A DNA stretch of 64,000 nt from Volvox africanus (GCA_030268105.1 BSDZ01000004.1:5377001-5441000), one strand, 5' to 3'; numbered from the stretch's first letter, positions 1 through 14,200 are shown. Made by a program: numbers and translations. Notes: generated by a model not told the origin, from the letters alone.

Positions 1-1043
1 GGTAAATGCATGCATGCTTACATGGCTGGTGAGAAACAAGGTAAAGTGCTATTCCGTTCTCCATCTGAATATCTATCTATGACCGCTCCCTCGTACATAC
101 GTACGGCATCGGCGGTGCACGCATACATGCGTGCAGGCATGCCAAATTAATATATAAAAAATCATTCTCATGAGCCATATATCTGAGTCATTCACGTGCG
201 TGCATGCTCCGTAAGTATGTATGTGTGCACCACCCACCACAGCTTGTCGCCTAGGTGAGGTAGCTAGCTAGGTAGATATATAGGCAGTGCGAGCCAAGCT
301 GCTGCAAACAGGCTAGAAACTAGCTATCTTACTTTTGTTCGTTCATAGCCGAGCGTTGAGGGCACGCACACAACGCCGCAGCTCATCATCACCGACCTAT
401 ATATCACCGTGTTTTATTGGGGTACGACTTGCGTTGTTCACGACGCAAGCAGTCGTCCTCGCTCTCATACTATATGAAAAAAACATTTACCGTCTCTTTG
501 CACCACTTCTTTGCACCACTTCTACACGTTCGTTAGGACCCCAATAAATACACAGAATGCAATAATCCTTACGTCCTTACATCGACATATATCCCCCAAT
601 ATATTATCATCTATATAAATAGGGAATGAGAGCAGCTCCACTCCTCAGCTGCCCTCATTCACTTCATCCCAAAAGCCATACAAGCAAGCGAGCGCAGCAG
701 CTAGTACGTAGTGCATGCGTCCGCGCGCCATATACATATTTCATTCATTCAAGCCAAATTAATGTTCCATCAGTCGATGCCGCCTTAAATAAAAAGCCTG
801 CTAGCGCCCTGCCTGTCATCGCTGGCCGGCTTTGTAGTAGTCGTACACGTACGGCACACGCTTCCTCGATATAAAGGTGCAGAAGCAGCACCTCGAGAGG
901 CCTTTGCGGCTCTCAACTACTACAGGCTTACCTATCTACCTACTTGGTACATGCGTAAATATCAAGCTTTTCGTGTATACATACATGCATACAAGGATAT
1001 ATAGATGCTTAAGTCGCACTCTAAGCAATATTTGTTCTGACCG
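1..1043. other. Non-coding 3' flank of the left guanylate cyclase
   Basis: No exon with coding character was found here. The stretch is rich in short ATGC/GTAC-type words and TATA tracts. The cyclase on the minus strand stops at 1044, so its 3' UTR must lie here. TGTAA on the minus strand, the usual volvocine poly(A) signal, is present at 577-581 and again at 18-22. Either could end the transcript. Confidence 0.6.
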
Positions 1044-4000
1044 TTACTTGGGCAGTAGGAGCTGCACCAGGCTTAGTAAGCTGCTGTCATCGTCTCCAGC
1101 GAGGCTGCAGCCAGCCAGAGACGCGCAGAGTTGCTCTGCCCATCTGTTGCTACTGTTCGAGGTGCCGTCGGGGGCGCTGCCCCTTGGGTTCATCTGCTGA
1201 AGCAGCCGCTGCTGCTGCTGCTGCTGTCGTGATGATGAGGCGCAGCGGCAGCAGCGTACCCCGCCGCTATCAGCATTGCCGCCGCTGCCGCCGCCGCTAC
1301 CACCGTTGCCGTCTACTGCCGCCTCGCTTTTGTGGGCTTCTAGTGAGGCGGTGACGGTGGTGGGCGATGATGCTCCGGCACAGGAAGCCTCATCGCATCG
1401 GCTGTAATGCTGCTGTTTCCGGATCTGGTTTTGAGGCTGTCGGTGGTGGTTACATCGTCCTCCCTTTGGGCCTGCGCACTCCATGCACCAGCCACTACCG
1501 CCGCAGCTACTCGCTCTGGTCAGGCTCAGTTGACTTGCCGCGAGGTCGCGAAAAAGAAGAAGCGCCTGATGAGAATCTGACTCAGGTGGTGCCCATAAGA
1601 AGGTATTCATAAGGCCCTTGCCTTTGATCTGCAAGCGCACGCACGCATGTCCATGCCGGCATACATGCCATCACGCCCTATACTACGTACAAGCATACCA
1701 GCAGACCTGTGCTGAGATCAGTCAGGAACTATCCGTTTTACACTCTGCGCCGTCATAGCACATTCATACAGATGGTGGCAGCATGGTTGTACGGGCAGCA
1801 CTACTACTCGTACGACCACCATGTTTATTTATCAGGAGGAAAACAAGAAATATACGTGCACTATAAGGGAGGCACACGCATGAGAAAGCCAACACACGGC
1901 CGACGCACCACCACTGCGTGCTGAACCTGGCGGAAATGCCCCAAGCAAGTCCACTGCCCAGATAGGCATCAACCCAGCTAGGTAGCCTGCGAGCGGCTGC
2001 GTCCTCTGGTCCGTAAGTCTTCCCCTAACAACGTACCTCGATTCCTCCGGTGGGCACCCAAACCTCGTTTCGCAGCAGGGCGCGAGCCGCCTCCGAGGCG
2101 TGGATACAACCCGGGACCCCCGTGCTCTCCATGCGGGAGGCACTGCACATCACATCACATCACATATCACATCTCATGGACGGGACACAAGCAAGCAAAC
2201 TGCACATGAGGACGTATGTAGCAAGGTAGCAGCACCATAACAGCTAGCCTTTGGGATCACGATACGGTGTAGGTATATATGTGTGCTCGCACGCTTTGCT
2301 GTACATTTGTATGAACGGACGGCACAATCTCGCCGGCGGGGAATTATCTAAGACCCAATCCGCGTGTGAGTGAGTGGATGCTTGGACCGTTCCGCTGCTG
2401 ACAGTATGTATGTGTGGCAACACAAGCGGCCTAGATAGACATGCAGAGGGTATGAGAAATAGCCAGGTAGCGAGAAAGCAAGAAGCTCGGACAAACTCAC
2501 GTGTTGACGGTATCGCCTGATGAACAGCCCACCGCAGCAGCGGGACGCCAAGGAATGCCACCCAGCAAATTGTAGTTGACGTAGCCCCGGCCACCCGCAA
2601 GGGTCCGGACGCGGCACATGTACAGCAAGCGTGCACCGGTCAATGCATAATAATATAATTATTGTCATCATGGTTACGCCGCCCTTAGGCTGTCGTGTTA
2701 TAGGAACCGCGGGGCACCCTTGGGCATGCGAACCCATGTATTGGGGCCGGTAGGGTCAACTGGGTTGTTCGATTTCGCAGATTGCCTTGCTCTCCGCAGT
2801 CCCCTATCCATGTGCCAGCCTCGATTAGACCACCCACTGGCCTCCAGGTGGGTTTCCAAGCCAACCCGCACCTCATGGCCCAGGGGCCATGGAGCCATTG
2901 GGTTTACCCCTCCCTGGGCGGAGCTTTCAAACGCTGAACAGTCCAGCCAGTGAAGGCGGACAGGGACTCTTGCTGCTGCTCATAATCTCGCTGGGGGCCC
3001 CCCACGGATCCCTTCCCACACGGGTTATCATTGAGGAAACTGTTGGCTGTCTGGATCGAAATTGTGACTACTGACATGTGATGACGGCGCTCTGAATCCC
3101 AAGACCATCTTAGTGGATTCAGTGCATAATTCATGAATTGACCACAAATAGGGTGCGTGAATGTGATGTACGTGCGATGTGCGATCAGAGAGTGTGTGAG
3201 AGAGAATGTCATCAGATAGACAGATAGACATGAATCTCATACATACTCATACAAACTCATACAAACAGCAGAACCTATCTTCGGCCTGTGTCCCTTCACC
3301 TCCATCCAACCAATGAATCATTGCACCGGACCAACACACGGCACGCCTCGCACCACATCCCTCCCTCCCTCGTCCTGCTTCGCCACCTCACCGAAGAGGC
3401 AGAACCTCGGCATTCGCTCTCCAACCACGCCGCTGACCACAGGGCCGCTGTGGATGCCGATGCGCATCTTGACCGGGCCGCCAGTGGTGGGCAGAGACAT
3501 ACGGGACGCGGCCGACAACATGGCCTATCATATGCACGAAAATGAATTCGGAAGGAAGCCGGGAAGGAACGCAGCTTTTGGCTTTGGGGTTTAGGGTATG
3601 TGCGATTGAACTGGCAAAATGAAAGGTAAAGTTATCGTACCATGTTTACATACGGCGCGCACAAACATAATACGGCCAATACGGCCAAAGACCCTAAAGT
3701 TAAGGGCAGGGTGCCCCCACGTCGATGGACGGTGACGACCCCAATTAAAGTGACCTGCGAGCTGACAGTAGTGGAGTTGACGCCTTAGTTGATTCGGCAG
3801 ATTCCGCTGGATGCTGGTGGTGGGTGCTGAACCTGGGAAAACCACTGATTTCGGAGAAGTCGGCATGGGAGACTGGATGAGGGTGCCCCGAAACACCGGG
3901 GAAGAGAGGGACTGCCAGGTTAGTGGCCACGGGTGATGTACCCCCCTATCCTACACACATAATGTGGTTAGGTACCGCATTCGGCTTCAATCGAAGGACT

Positions 4001-7000
4001 TCGGCGTGATGTTGAAAATGGAGTTATCCATGGCACGTTCGCTATATTTTAACCGCTATATTAGCTTTTTTTACCTTTTCGGTATTGAGTTCGTGGCGCT
4101 TAGCGCGGCTTATCGTGTTTTAACGCCTTGATCCCTTACGTTCGTGATATCTGATACTGTTAACATTTCAAATATTCCCACATATAATATGAAGTGCCAT
4201 CTAAAAGCACACGCTCAGCATCTCAACGGCCCTTTTTGGCAACGACTACTAGCTACAGAGAAGGATCTTCATTAAACCATTTGTTAGGCAGGGACTTTGG
4301 AATAGTGTCCGCAACAGTAACATATAATGGGGTTCTTCGAAAAACAACAAATGAACCGAAAATAGGTGTACGGCGACGACGTTGTACTGCACGGACGGCG
4401 CACAGCCTACCGCATCAGCTCATAAATGATATGTTATGTGCAGGTCGTGCAACTGACGGTATGGCGCGATGACTCTGGAACCTGCCCACGCATACTTACA
4501 GGCAAATCGCAAATAATGGGTTCAAGGTGCAAGGCAAATCCAGCAAGCAGGTCGCCTTCTCATTGCAGTAAGGATGAATGTCGTACCTACGTACCTTGCC
4601 AAACATAAGCACCTTTTCCGCATGTAAGGGGTCTGCGTGGCTTGCCCGGGCCCGTACGGCAGGCATGCCATACTCGTCCTCGTGAATCAGGCCGCCGGCC
4701 ACAAAGTAGCAGTCACCGATGGTTTCCACCTGTGAGCAGCCATGCGTGTCATCCCATTGCCGTGACACGGTACGACATTGTCGTCAGAAGCTTCTTAAAC
4801 ACACGACATAGCGCAGCCAAAGGCGGCCATGCGATGTACGAATAAATGTACAACTCTAGGACCAACAAGGGTTTTCCTTTGTCCCTCACCTTGTACACCC
4901 CAAACTCGTCCAGTCTTCGGTCAAACCTCGTGAAGAGGTCGTTAAGGAAGGCCATCACCACGCGCGGCTCCAGAACCTTGCACATGGGGGTGAAGCCTGT
5001 GAGTGGAGGGACACAATCGTACATGGACAGAGGATAGGAAGGAAAGAGGAGGGAGGAAGAAAGGACGGGGGCGGGAAATTTTCTTTGAAAGGCGGGCCTG
5101 CCTGCCGCGGACTCCATTGGGGGTTCCGGTGCGGCAGGTAGGGGTGCAAGTGAGGGTGGAGATCTGTGGGTGAGACTGGGGGTGCGAGTGGGAATGCAGC
5201 AGGCGGTCGAGGCGCAGAGGAGAACTGGCTGAACTGCCCCCTTGCCTTCCCCTGTACCCCGAATTAGCTGCCGCTAGATAGCCCCTCCCTGTTGGCAGCA
5301 CTCTCCCATGTACAGCGCATGCGAATGGGATTCACAGGAGGTTCCCTGATAAGCCCCCCGTCCCACCGCACTCCTTCATCCCACCGAACTCCATTCCACC
5401 GCACTCCCGTCCCACCTTGAATGTCGGCGAAGAGGAGCGTAACCTGGTTGGAAGCAAGGAAGCGGAGCCGGGTTTGGGCTCCCGGGTTGGACAGGGGATA
5501 AGGCAAGGTGTGTACAGGGGATTGCAGGTATGGTATAGGTTCGTGCCCATGCATGCGACCCAGAAATAGGGGGCCCAGCAGCTTGCTAGCTAGCTCACGC
5601 AATGCTCTATTTGGATATCATCATCATCATCATAGAATGAGCATCTTGCTTACGGAAAGTAAGGCATCTCCGCCTCGTCAGCGGCAGATTCGTGCATGAC
5701 CATTCGAGGCAGGATGCAACAACTCAGTCATGAGGGGCTGATGACGACCGTACGCCGTACGGGAATGATGTGCTGAAACTCATTATGTGTGCAATGAAGA
5801 ACCATGACAATACGTTCCAAGTTCATCACCATCTGCAACTCTAGAGTATTCCGTACTGCACCTGATGATGGTAGGTGGCAAGCTTGTTGATATCGCGCGC
5901 TGGAGCTGCCATGGGCTTCCGACTCCCCACAGAGGGCAGGCTGACGGTTCCCATAGCCGAGCTGGAACATGCTCTCAGGCTGTTGTCCTCCTCCGTCATG
6001 TAGGCCAGCACGTGATGAGGGAAGATCTGCACGACCGGCGGGTGAAGGAAAGTGCCCAGTAACAGTACCACAACAACAGTTCTTGAATCCCCAAGATGGC
6101 TCCGGGAGCTAGGACGCCAAGAATGCTCATCAGCAATCGCAAGTTCGATCCGGACAACGGGAAACGGGAGGAATTAGATCCGTGGGGAGTCCCCAGCGAG
6201 AGTATGAGCAGCAGGGATAATACGGCTCTTCAGCCGAGACCCTGTCCGCCTTTACTGGCAGGACTCATCAGCGGTTGAATGCTCCGCCCAGGGAGGGGTA
6301 AACCCATTGGCTCCATGGCCCCTGGGCCATGAGGTGCGGGTTGGCTTGGAAACCCACCTTGAGGCCAGTGGGTGGTCTAATCGAGGCTGGCATATGGATA
6401 GGGGACTGCGGAGAGCAAAACAATATGCGAAATCGAACAACGCACTTGACCCTAGCGGCCCAAATACTTGGGTTCGCATGCCCAAGGATGCCCCCGGGTT
6501 CCTATAACACACGGCAAATAATGATATTAACATATAACTCCTAAAATAATAAATAAAAATAGGAGATATTAAGGCCGGCAGATAGACAATCAACATGGTA
6601 ACTGGTCCACATGATGGCCAGCAGCAGCAACATCAACACAGGACACACGGCAGCGACTTTGACGCACTTACAAGGTGGTAAAGAATAGCCAACCCAGCTA
6701 TCTAATTACATTCTTCCTCCCTCCTGAAGGCATCACACGGATCGCTCCCTGACGCATGCGGTAACACGCACACCACCTGCACCGCATGTCGCACCTGCTC
6801 CAGGAGCCGGTGCTCGGCCTGTGTCACAAGCGCGATGTGCCTCTCCGCCTCCACCTTCGCGGTCACGTCCGTCTGAGCAGACACGCATGGGATAAAAGTG
6901 CGGCTACTAATTATTAGCAGCAAAATATGCAGCCGACGCGGAAAAGATAGGCATGCGTATCAAGCTAGCTGTTTGCTTGTATGTCATGGGCGGCATATTA

Positions 7001-8237
7001 AGCATGTACCTACCATGCATGTGCCGTACACACCTGTAAGAGGATGATGACGTCTTTGCCAGTCATCGGATCCGTCATCGTGCTGGCAACAACTTCATGC
7101 CAACACGTTCCTGGGTGACGAGCCGTGCGCAGCAGCGTATCGGCCCCGCCATCATCGCTGGTCCGCGCTGAATCGCAAGCCGCCGGCAGTGTGCCAAATC
7201 CCCCGTCACTGCCATCGCCACCGCCACCGCCACCGCCACCGCCACCGCCACCGCCACCGCCACCGCCATCGCCACCGTCGCTATTGGATGCCGGTCGATG
7301 TGGATACAAACCCGCTGCTGCCACAGCTATAGTCACACAATCAATAGCAGGGGCAGCAACAAGATGCTTCTTGATATAGCTCCCTATTGAGCCATCACTG
7401 CCACCGCCCACTTGCCAATCGCTGCACATTGCTGCGCTGTGCAGATGTGCCGGCGGCTGCCGCGAATAATTATCCCAACTTTCCTTCGACGGTGTTATCC
7501 GTGGTGCTGTGCATGGTTGCACAACCTGCACTGGTTGCTCCTGTTGGCCGTGCCTAATGTCCGACTCGGGTTCGGGCTGTGCAGCGCCCGCTCTTGGGTG
7601 AGTATCTGTGCTTTCCAATGCTGACAACGTGATGCAGATGCCAGGGACGCAAGTTGCGCCGGCTGTTGTACTGGAGGACACATTGTCAGCTGCGTCGTTC
7701 TTCTGTTTCCGCCGGCGCTTCAACGGTGCGAAAAAATGTTTTGCGGCAGAGGGCAGGTATTTGGCTGCCCGGGCAATGGCGCTGCCCGTGTTCCGCCTAA
7801 CGCAAAGCGTGGCGGCGATGGTGGCGGCGTGAGCGCCGGCAGCAGCAGCAGTAACGATGGGAGCCGACATGGTTCTGCTCGGGATGCGGACGCCAGGGAA
7901 TGTCGAATGAGCGGACCCTATGGCGGCGCTGCCGACAAGGCTCCCCATATCCCTGACGTCGGCGGCACTAGCGGCCCTCGCGCAAGGGCTGCTTGCTCTG
8001 GCGACAGCGGCGCTGGCAATCATTGAGCTGTAGGCCACGGCCGCGCTGGCGGCGCGGGGCAAGATAGTGCAAGAGCTGGCGCTGGCGGCGTTAGCCCTCT
8101 TTCCAACGCCGATGCAGCCAGTGTCACCATCGCCACCTATTCCTGTGATAGCTCTGATGTTGATGGTTGACAGGCCTGCATCTTCACTCTCTACACGCGA
8201 TGTGGCGCGCGCCACTCCGCCGACACCGGCGCCAACA

Positions 8238-8269
<32 letters not shown>

Positions 8270-10301
8270 TATCCCTGGCGTGAAGTCCGCAGGGCCTGCG
8301 GACGACCCGATCAGCTGATCAGCCCCACCCGCCCGCAGGCTACCAGCCACGGCCTGCTGCAACGCCGCCTGCACCGTGCTCGGTGTGCTCCGGAGACTAC
8401 TAGTAAATGCCAAGATGCGCGCGATGGTGCTTCCTGAGGCTGCTGCCGCCGTTGCCGCCACCGCCGACCCGCACAATACTTCAAGCTGACTCCGACTGAG
8501 GCCGCGACGCAACGGCACTACTGCCGCCGTTACCCCGGCTCCGAAGCTGTTGGAGCGAAGGACATGCGGTGTCAGTGGTCCAGCCGCCAGAGAAAATGCC
8601 CTGCCGGTGTGTGCAGGTGTGCCTGAATTGAACCTGAACCCATCCAGGACCCGGTCCCCGCCGCTGCTTTCAAGGAAACTGTTTGCAGGACTGTATTGAA
8701 TGCTGCGGCGGCTCCTGTTGGGGTCGCAGTCGATGTCGTTCTCTCGTCGCTGGATATTGACAGTCTGTTTGGGTCCTCGGATGAGCCCCTGGAATAATGA
8801 CGTGTGGGGACGCGCAAAGTTACGATCGGCTTCATCAGGTACATGCTGGCTTACGCTTCCCTGCTTCTGCTGGCGATAAGCCCCGCGAGCAGAAAACCAG
8901 CCGCGGGAAGCCGTCGACGCCGATTGGGGACAGGCAGCATCAGCATCGCCACTACCTAAAAAAGCAGGACCCGCAACTCCGGGAGTGCTGACAGCCACGA
9001 GGGATACTGTTGGTGGCGCTGATTTATTACCTACTGTATTTGGAGGGTTTACAACGGATGATCTTGCTGATGTTTCTGCTACTGTTGCTGCTGCTGTTGC
9101 GACAGCTTTGACTGTAGCTTTAGATACTGCATTCGTTGATGGGTGTTGCTCGGGCATGCTTCTTATCATCTCGGGTGCCCTCTCCGCCACCGCACCAATC
9201 GGCGTCTCGTGCGGCTGCTGCTTGTCCTGTTCCTGCTGCAAGTGCTGTTTCAACTCCCGCAGCATCTGCTGATGATGCTGGATGCGTACAGCCGCCGGCA
9301 CGACACAAGGCGCCGGTCCACGGGCCACCGGAAATCCGGCTAGATGTCCGGTAGACAAGTACCGGCGAGGAGCATCGGGTGCGGCTCTTGAGAGGCGGGG
9401 GGCGACCCCCATCGTCGTTGTTGTCGATGAATCGGAGGGCAGGTTTTCCACTGACGTGTCGATCAGCAGGCCCCACGTAGACGTGGCCTGAGGTACATAG
9501 GATGCAACCGCGCAATCTAACATGACACGTCATGATACCGGCCGCAGATACATTCTACGTGCTAAATAGGCACCGATAGGGTATCGATAAGCTGTTGGAT
9601 AAAAGCGGACTGGGCGCGGCCGCCTGGGGAACATTGAATCCAGAATCCATGCGTGGATTCATGGAAGCTGGATGGATTGAGGTGCCGTGCGTCAGTCTTA
9701 AAAGCTTATTACAGGTGCCTCACATGCAGATGCGTGACGGGGCAACGGAGCGGGATTGGGTATTCGTTTCTTCTCTGCTTCATTTCATAGGTTTGGGCGC
9801 CTGGAGGGTGCAGAGTGGGTTTCCGCACTGATAGCAGCGGGTTCCCATCCTAAGGGGAAGAGGACGTCAGGCGGAGGAGAGCAGCCATCGCATGCGCAGC
9901 ATATGGCGCTCCGAGTCCAGACTGCCTTATGAGCGAGGGACCCTCCTCTGGTACCGCCGTCTACTGTAGTTCTCAACAAAAGAGGGAGACGCGCGGGCAC
10001 CTGGTGCCCTCGTGTGCATGCGGGGGAGGGGGAAGAACAGTTGCATCCTTGTGCCTGTAATGGGGGCACTCGCAACCCGGCATCACGCGCTATTACACCT
10101 ACCCTGTGCTAAAGTGCCCCTCTCCAACCCCCATCATTGCGAGCGCGGGTGCGTCGGCGGTTTTCCGTTATGGCAAGGTTGTTAGATATCCTTGGCCTCA
10201 GAACCAGCAGGCCCAGTTACGTAGATAGATACGTTATATTGCGATAATGTAGCGCCCGTGCCAAACCTGTATATACATATATAATATATAACCAAACCTT
10301 G

Positions 10302-10346
<45 letters not shown>

Positions 10347-11227
10347 TAAGTTTTACAGTAATGTAGAACAGTAGGTAGGGATGGAAAGCACGAGGTGCGA
10401 GGTGCGTGTGTGAATCAGGCAGGCCAACAACTGCTGGTAGTCAGCATTAACAGGAACCAAAACGTCGAGGAAATTTATCTTGTCAGAAGCCACATATATC
10501 CAACCATGATATACATCTTCATCAACGACTCGCCCGACTCCGTCGCGCTCCGCTTATTCCCCGTCCTCCATATTCTCACCAGGGGATCCGTATCGGGGCT
10601 GCGCAATGCGGTCAGCTGCGATGCACCCACACCCGGTGGTCGCCTGCCCGGCTCCGCCATCACACTCGGGCTTAGGCTCGTGCAGCTGGTGTACTGAGGT
10701 ACGCCTTCGCCGCGAACCGTGGCAGGCCCCCGGAAGACGGGTGTAGTTACTGCATCGCTTCCAGAGTTTGCTGTTGCTAATGGTGTTGCTAATGGTGTTG
10801 CTAGTGGTGATGCTAGTGGTGATGCTGCCGCTCCCGGTGGTGGTGGTGATGCTGCTGATGCTGGTGGTGGTGGTGATGGTGTAATTTCAGAAGAAGCTGC
10901 GGCAGCGACAAAGGAGCTGGCGGCGACTGCCGACGCAGCAGGTGTGGCGGCATCCCCGCCACCTACGGTGTACGTATGGTCGCCCATAACTGCTGTTGAT
11001 GCTGTTGAGTATGGTAATGAACGCTGAGACGCGTTCCGAGTTGGTACCGTTCCCCGAGACAGACACATCCGAGCGCTGAGAGACATCAAGTGAGCCGCTG
11101 CTGGGCGCGGAGGCTGCAATCGCCTGGGCACCTGCGGCTGCCAATGCTGATCCGGCTGCATCTGATGATGACTCGGCTTCTGGTTCAGCAACTTCTCCTG
11201 GTCATCCTCGCGCTCCTCCTCACGTTC

Positions 11228-11265
<38 letters not shown>

Positions 11266-14200
11266 CGCTTATCACATTGGGGACAACAACATGCAGTTCA
11301 TCGTGATACTCTTGCTGATGCAGTTTGACGAACAGCTCGTTGGAAACACTCGGTAAAAGTTTCATCGAGGCATTGCTGAGCTGGCCACCGCTGGCTATGC
11401 CAGTAGCTGCAGGCGCGCGATCAATAGCAGCAGCAGCACCAGGGGAAGGCACCATCGTACGCGCCGAGGTCGAGAATCGTCTATCGAGGCTGCATAAAGC
11501 GGGGACCTGAACAATTCCTGCACAAAGGTGCATGAGCGGGAGTTTGGAATGCCTGAGTGAGTGAGTGAGTGAGAATGCTAATAACCCAAACACCCATGCA
11601 GTAAGCAAGCTTCCCCTCCTTGCTGGACGCCCGGCTCACCACGCCACAGGCGCCCAAACGCCAAAACCTCCGAAAGCATCCGTTCGAGCTGCGGCGGCAA
11701 AAGCGTTAGGCGGACTAGGATAAGGAAAACAATATACAGAGGAAGATCCATGCATACGCATGCGTGATGATGAGCCTGAAGCTTTTCGTTCCTGACTGCT
11801 GACCCATGAAGCAAGAAGCTCTTGGTCATCTGGGCATTTTTAGTAAGCAAGCAACGACGACACGGATGCAACAATATGGCATGGCTGGCACGACGACATT
11901 GTTGATTGCGCTCTTTTGTTGCCCTCAATTGTTGATTGCGCTCTGCTGAATACGTCAGAAAGAAAGGAACACGAGACGAAGACATTGTTCCGATGGTGTT
12001 CTAAGACTCAAAGACCAGGCGATGTCCAGGCCCTGCGGAAAATGCATGTGTACCCAAAGGCAGGCACCGCCGTGAAGCTCAGACGCCGCATGTTTACGTG
12101 AGCCGCACCGCAGCGCTACACTGTCCGCCCTGCCCTTCCCCTTACCGAAACTCCTTTTTACCCAGCGCTCGTTCGCCAACTCCTCAACTAACCGATCATC
12201 CGCCCCTTTCACGCACAGAAGGGCACCTGCTACAGGTTGAGTACGCTGCTCCATCAACAGATACCGCCGTACCTTCGTTGGCTCAAAACGGAACACTTCC
12301 TGCAACAGACTGCAGGCCTCACCAGCCGCAACGACTCCCACCGTGTCGGGGGGGGGAGCTGGGGCTGCCGCTTTCGGCTGCATCGAATTAGGCCCAGGCG
12401 GTCGGTCCGTCTGTGGTACTGCCTTCACCGTAGCCTGTTCCATCCTCCGCCCATAGTACCCCACGCTCTGTTTCGCAATGTTCGGGTAGAAACGTCAGCG
12501 CGAACTTTAATTATGGATTCAATTAGCTTGTATATAAAGCAGGGCGTGTTGTGTCAACCACGTAGGCAGGGCCGACCCTACGTACAGTGAAGGAAAATGG
12601 AAGGCGAACCCCTCAATATAACATGGATTCAATATTAGGTTGTTTTGAGGTCTAGCAACGAGAGCGCTGATTGTGCAGGAATTGCTAGTCCACTTTTATA
12701 GCGTTCTGAGGGAGAGAACCGGCTCTTTGCCGCCGGATGGACAAACCTTTTCGAGCCTCATCCTGTATGCATGCACGCGTATACATATGGGACGCCTCCT
12801 GCTTCCTTTCCCCTGGTGCTTATGAATGCCGATTTGATTGATGCCACGTCCACCCTCCAGCTGGTCCTTGCTCTCCCGTCCACCCTCACCGCCTCGTTTT
12901 GATACAGGACATCTTGGCCATCCACGTTGATCGCGGTCGTAATCGGGGAGAGGCCGGAAAGCACCATTTGTGCCCGGAGCAAAAACGCCCATTCCGCATC
13001 GTCGCACAAGTGACTATCAATTCGATTATCACTGGCGTTATCGGTGGCTGCAGACGGTGCGGCGTCAGCTGCCCCAGTTAGAGCCGCGCTTGCCCCGATG
13101 GTGCTGGCGCCGGCATTGGCAACCGTCTCCTGTGCAATCGAAGCCACGTCACTTGGAAGCCCCAACGCTGCCTCAAGGGCACCCACCGTTGCCGTTGTTG
13201 CTAACAATGGGGGGGTCTCCGACCACCCCACAAACGTGCTGTGCAGCATGGACGCACCCAGCACAGGAGGGTCTCCCCGCTGCCGCACTTGGCTGCCCTC
13301 TGCAACCGTCACAGGGAGAGAGTCAAATGCGCACTTCGCGGAGTCCATCTGTCGGGCAGTGGCGGACCCATCGCCGCTAATGACGCCGCCGTCGGTGCTG
13401 CAGCCGCCTTTCTTTCCACCGGCCCCGGTCATAATGTCATTTAGGTTGCCGGCTGCAAACTCCAGCGGGTTGGTGGGCTCAAAGGCAATAACGACTGCGG
13501 GCCAGCAGCAGGTATCTTGGCCGCTGTTGGCACTGGCCACCCCTGCGATAGCAGTGAGGCCGCCGCCACTGCCACAGCTGCTATCGTCCACCCAACGGCG
13601 CTTCGGTGCCTCACGGCGCTGAGGCTGCAGGTCAGCATCTCCACCGTCATGCGCACATGTTGCTCCGCTATGCAATGTGCCAACGGCACGAGATATGGTT
13701 TTTTTGGCAAAGTCGCCTGCTGCCAGGTCTGGGCTGAAAAAGATCGGTTCCACGATGGCATGGGACCAGCGCCGCTGACCAGCTGGGGCAAAGGGCTCGT
13801 CGTCGCTGCGGGGAACTAGGCACGGACTTGCTAGGTATCCGCTGCTGGCGGCGAACTGGGTACGCCCGCGGGAAGTGGTCCCTAGGTTATCACCGTCAGC
13901 GTGTTGACCACTTGCACCAAGCGTGCCACGGAAGCTATCATTCTTGGTGGCACACGCATGCAGTGTCTTAGGTGTTGGGTAGCTTTTAGAATCCAGGAAG
14001 AGTGTGAGCCTGGCGGCAGGGTCACCGGAATGGGCACGGAGGAGGTGCGCCCAGATATCCTGCAAGAGTGCAGGCTCTGTCCGTTGCAGCCAACTGAGAT
14101 AGCCCCGCGCGGCTTTCGTGGATAATCCAGAAGGCGTGTTCCACACGAATTTGTCTTGTGAGTGAGAAAGACAAAATAGCGCGGCAGCAGCTGGGTTGCA

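Noticed and set aside
1832..2143. Minus-strand frame starting MPPAWRARG and its counterpart near 45646
   Set aside because: Off-frame reading of the cyclase ASRMES exon. The true frame joins the microexon and the last exon.
3745..3930. Open frame repeated at 3745-3930 and 22799-23188 (MATNLAVP...)
   Set aside because: Lies inside dispersed repeat B. It is conserved only because the repeat copies are near-identical, with no domain.
7125..7379. Plus-strand poly-Pro open frame
   Set aside because: Antisense shadow of the poly-Gly run in the left cyclase exon.
13044..13622. 192-codon plus-strand frame rich in Ala and Pro
   Set aside because: Antisense to the first cyclase exon. High-GC codon bias opens complementary frames.
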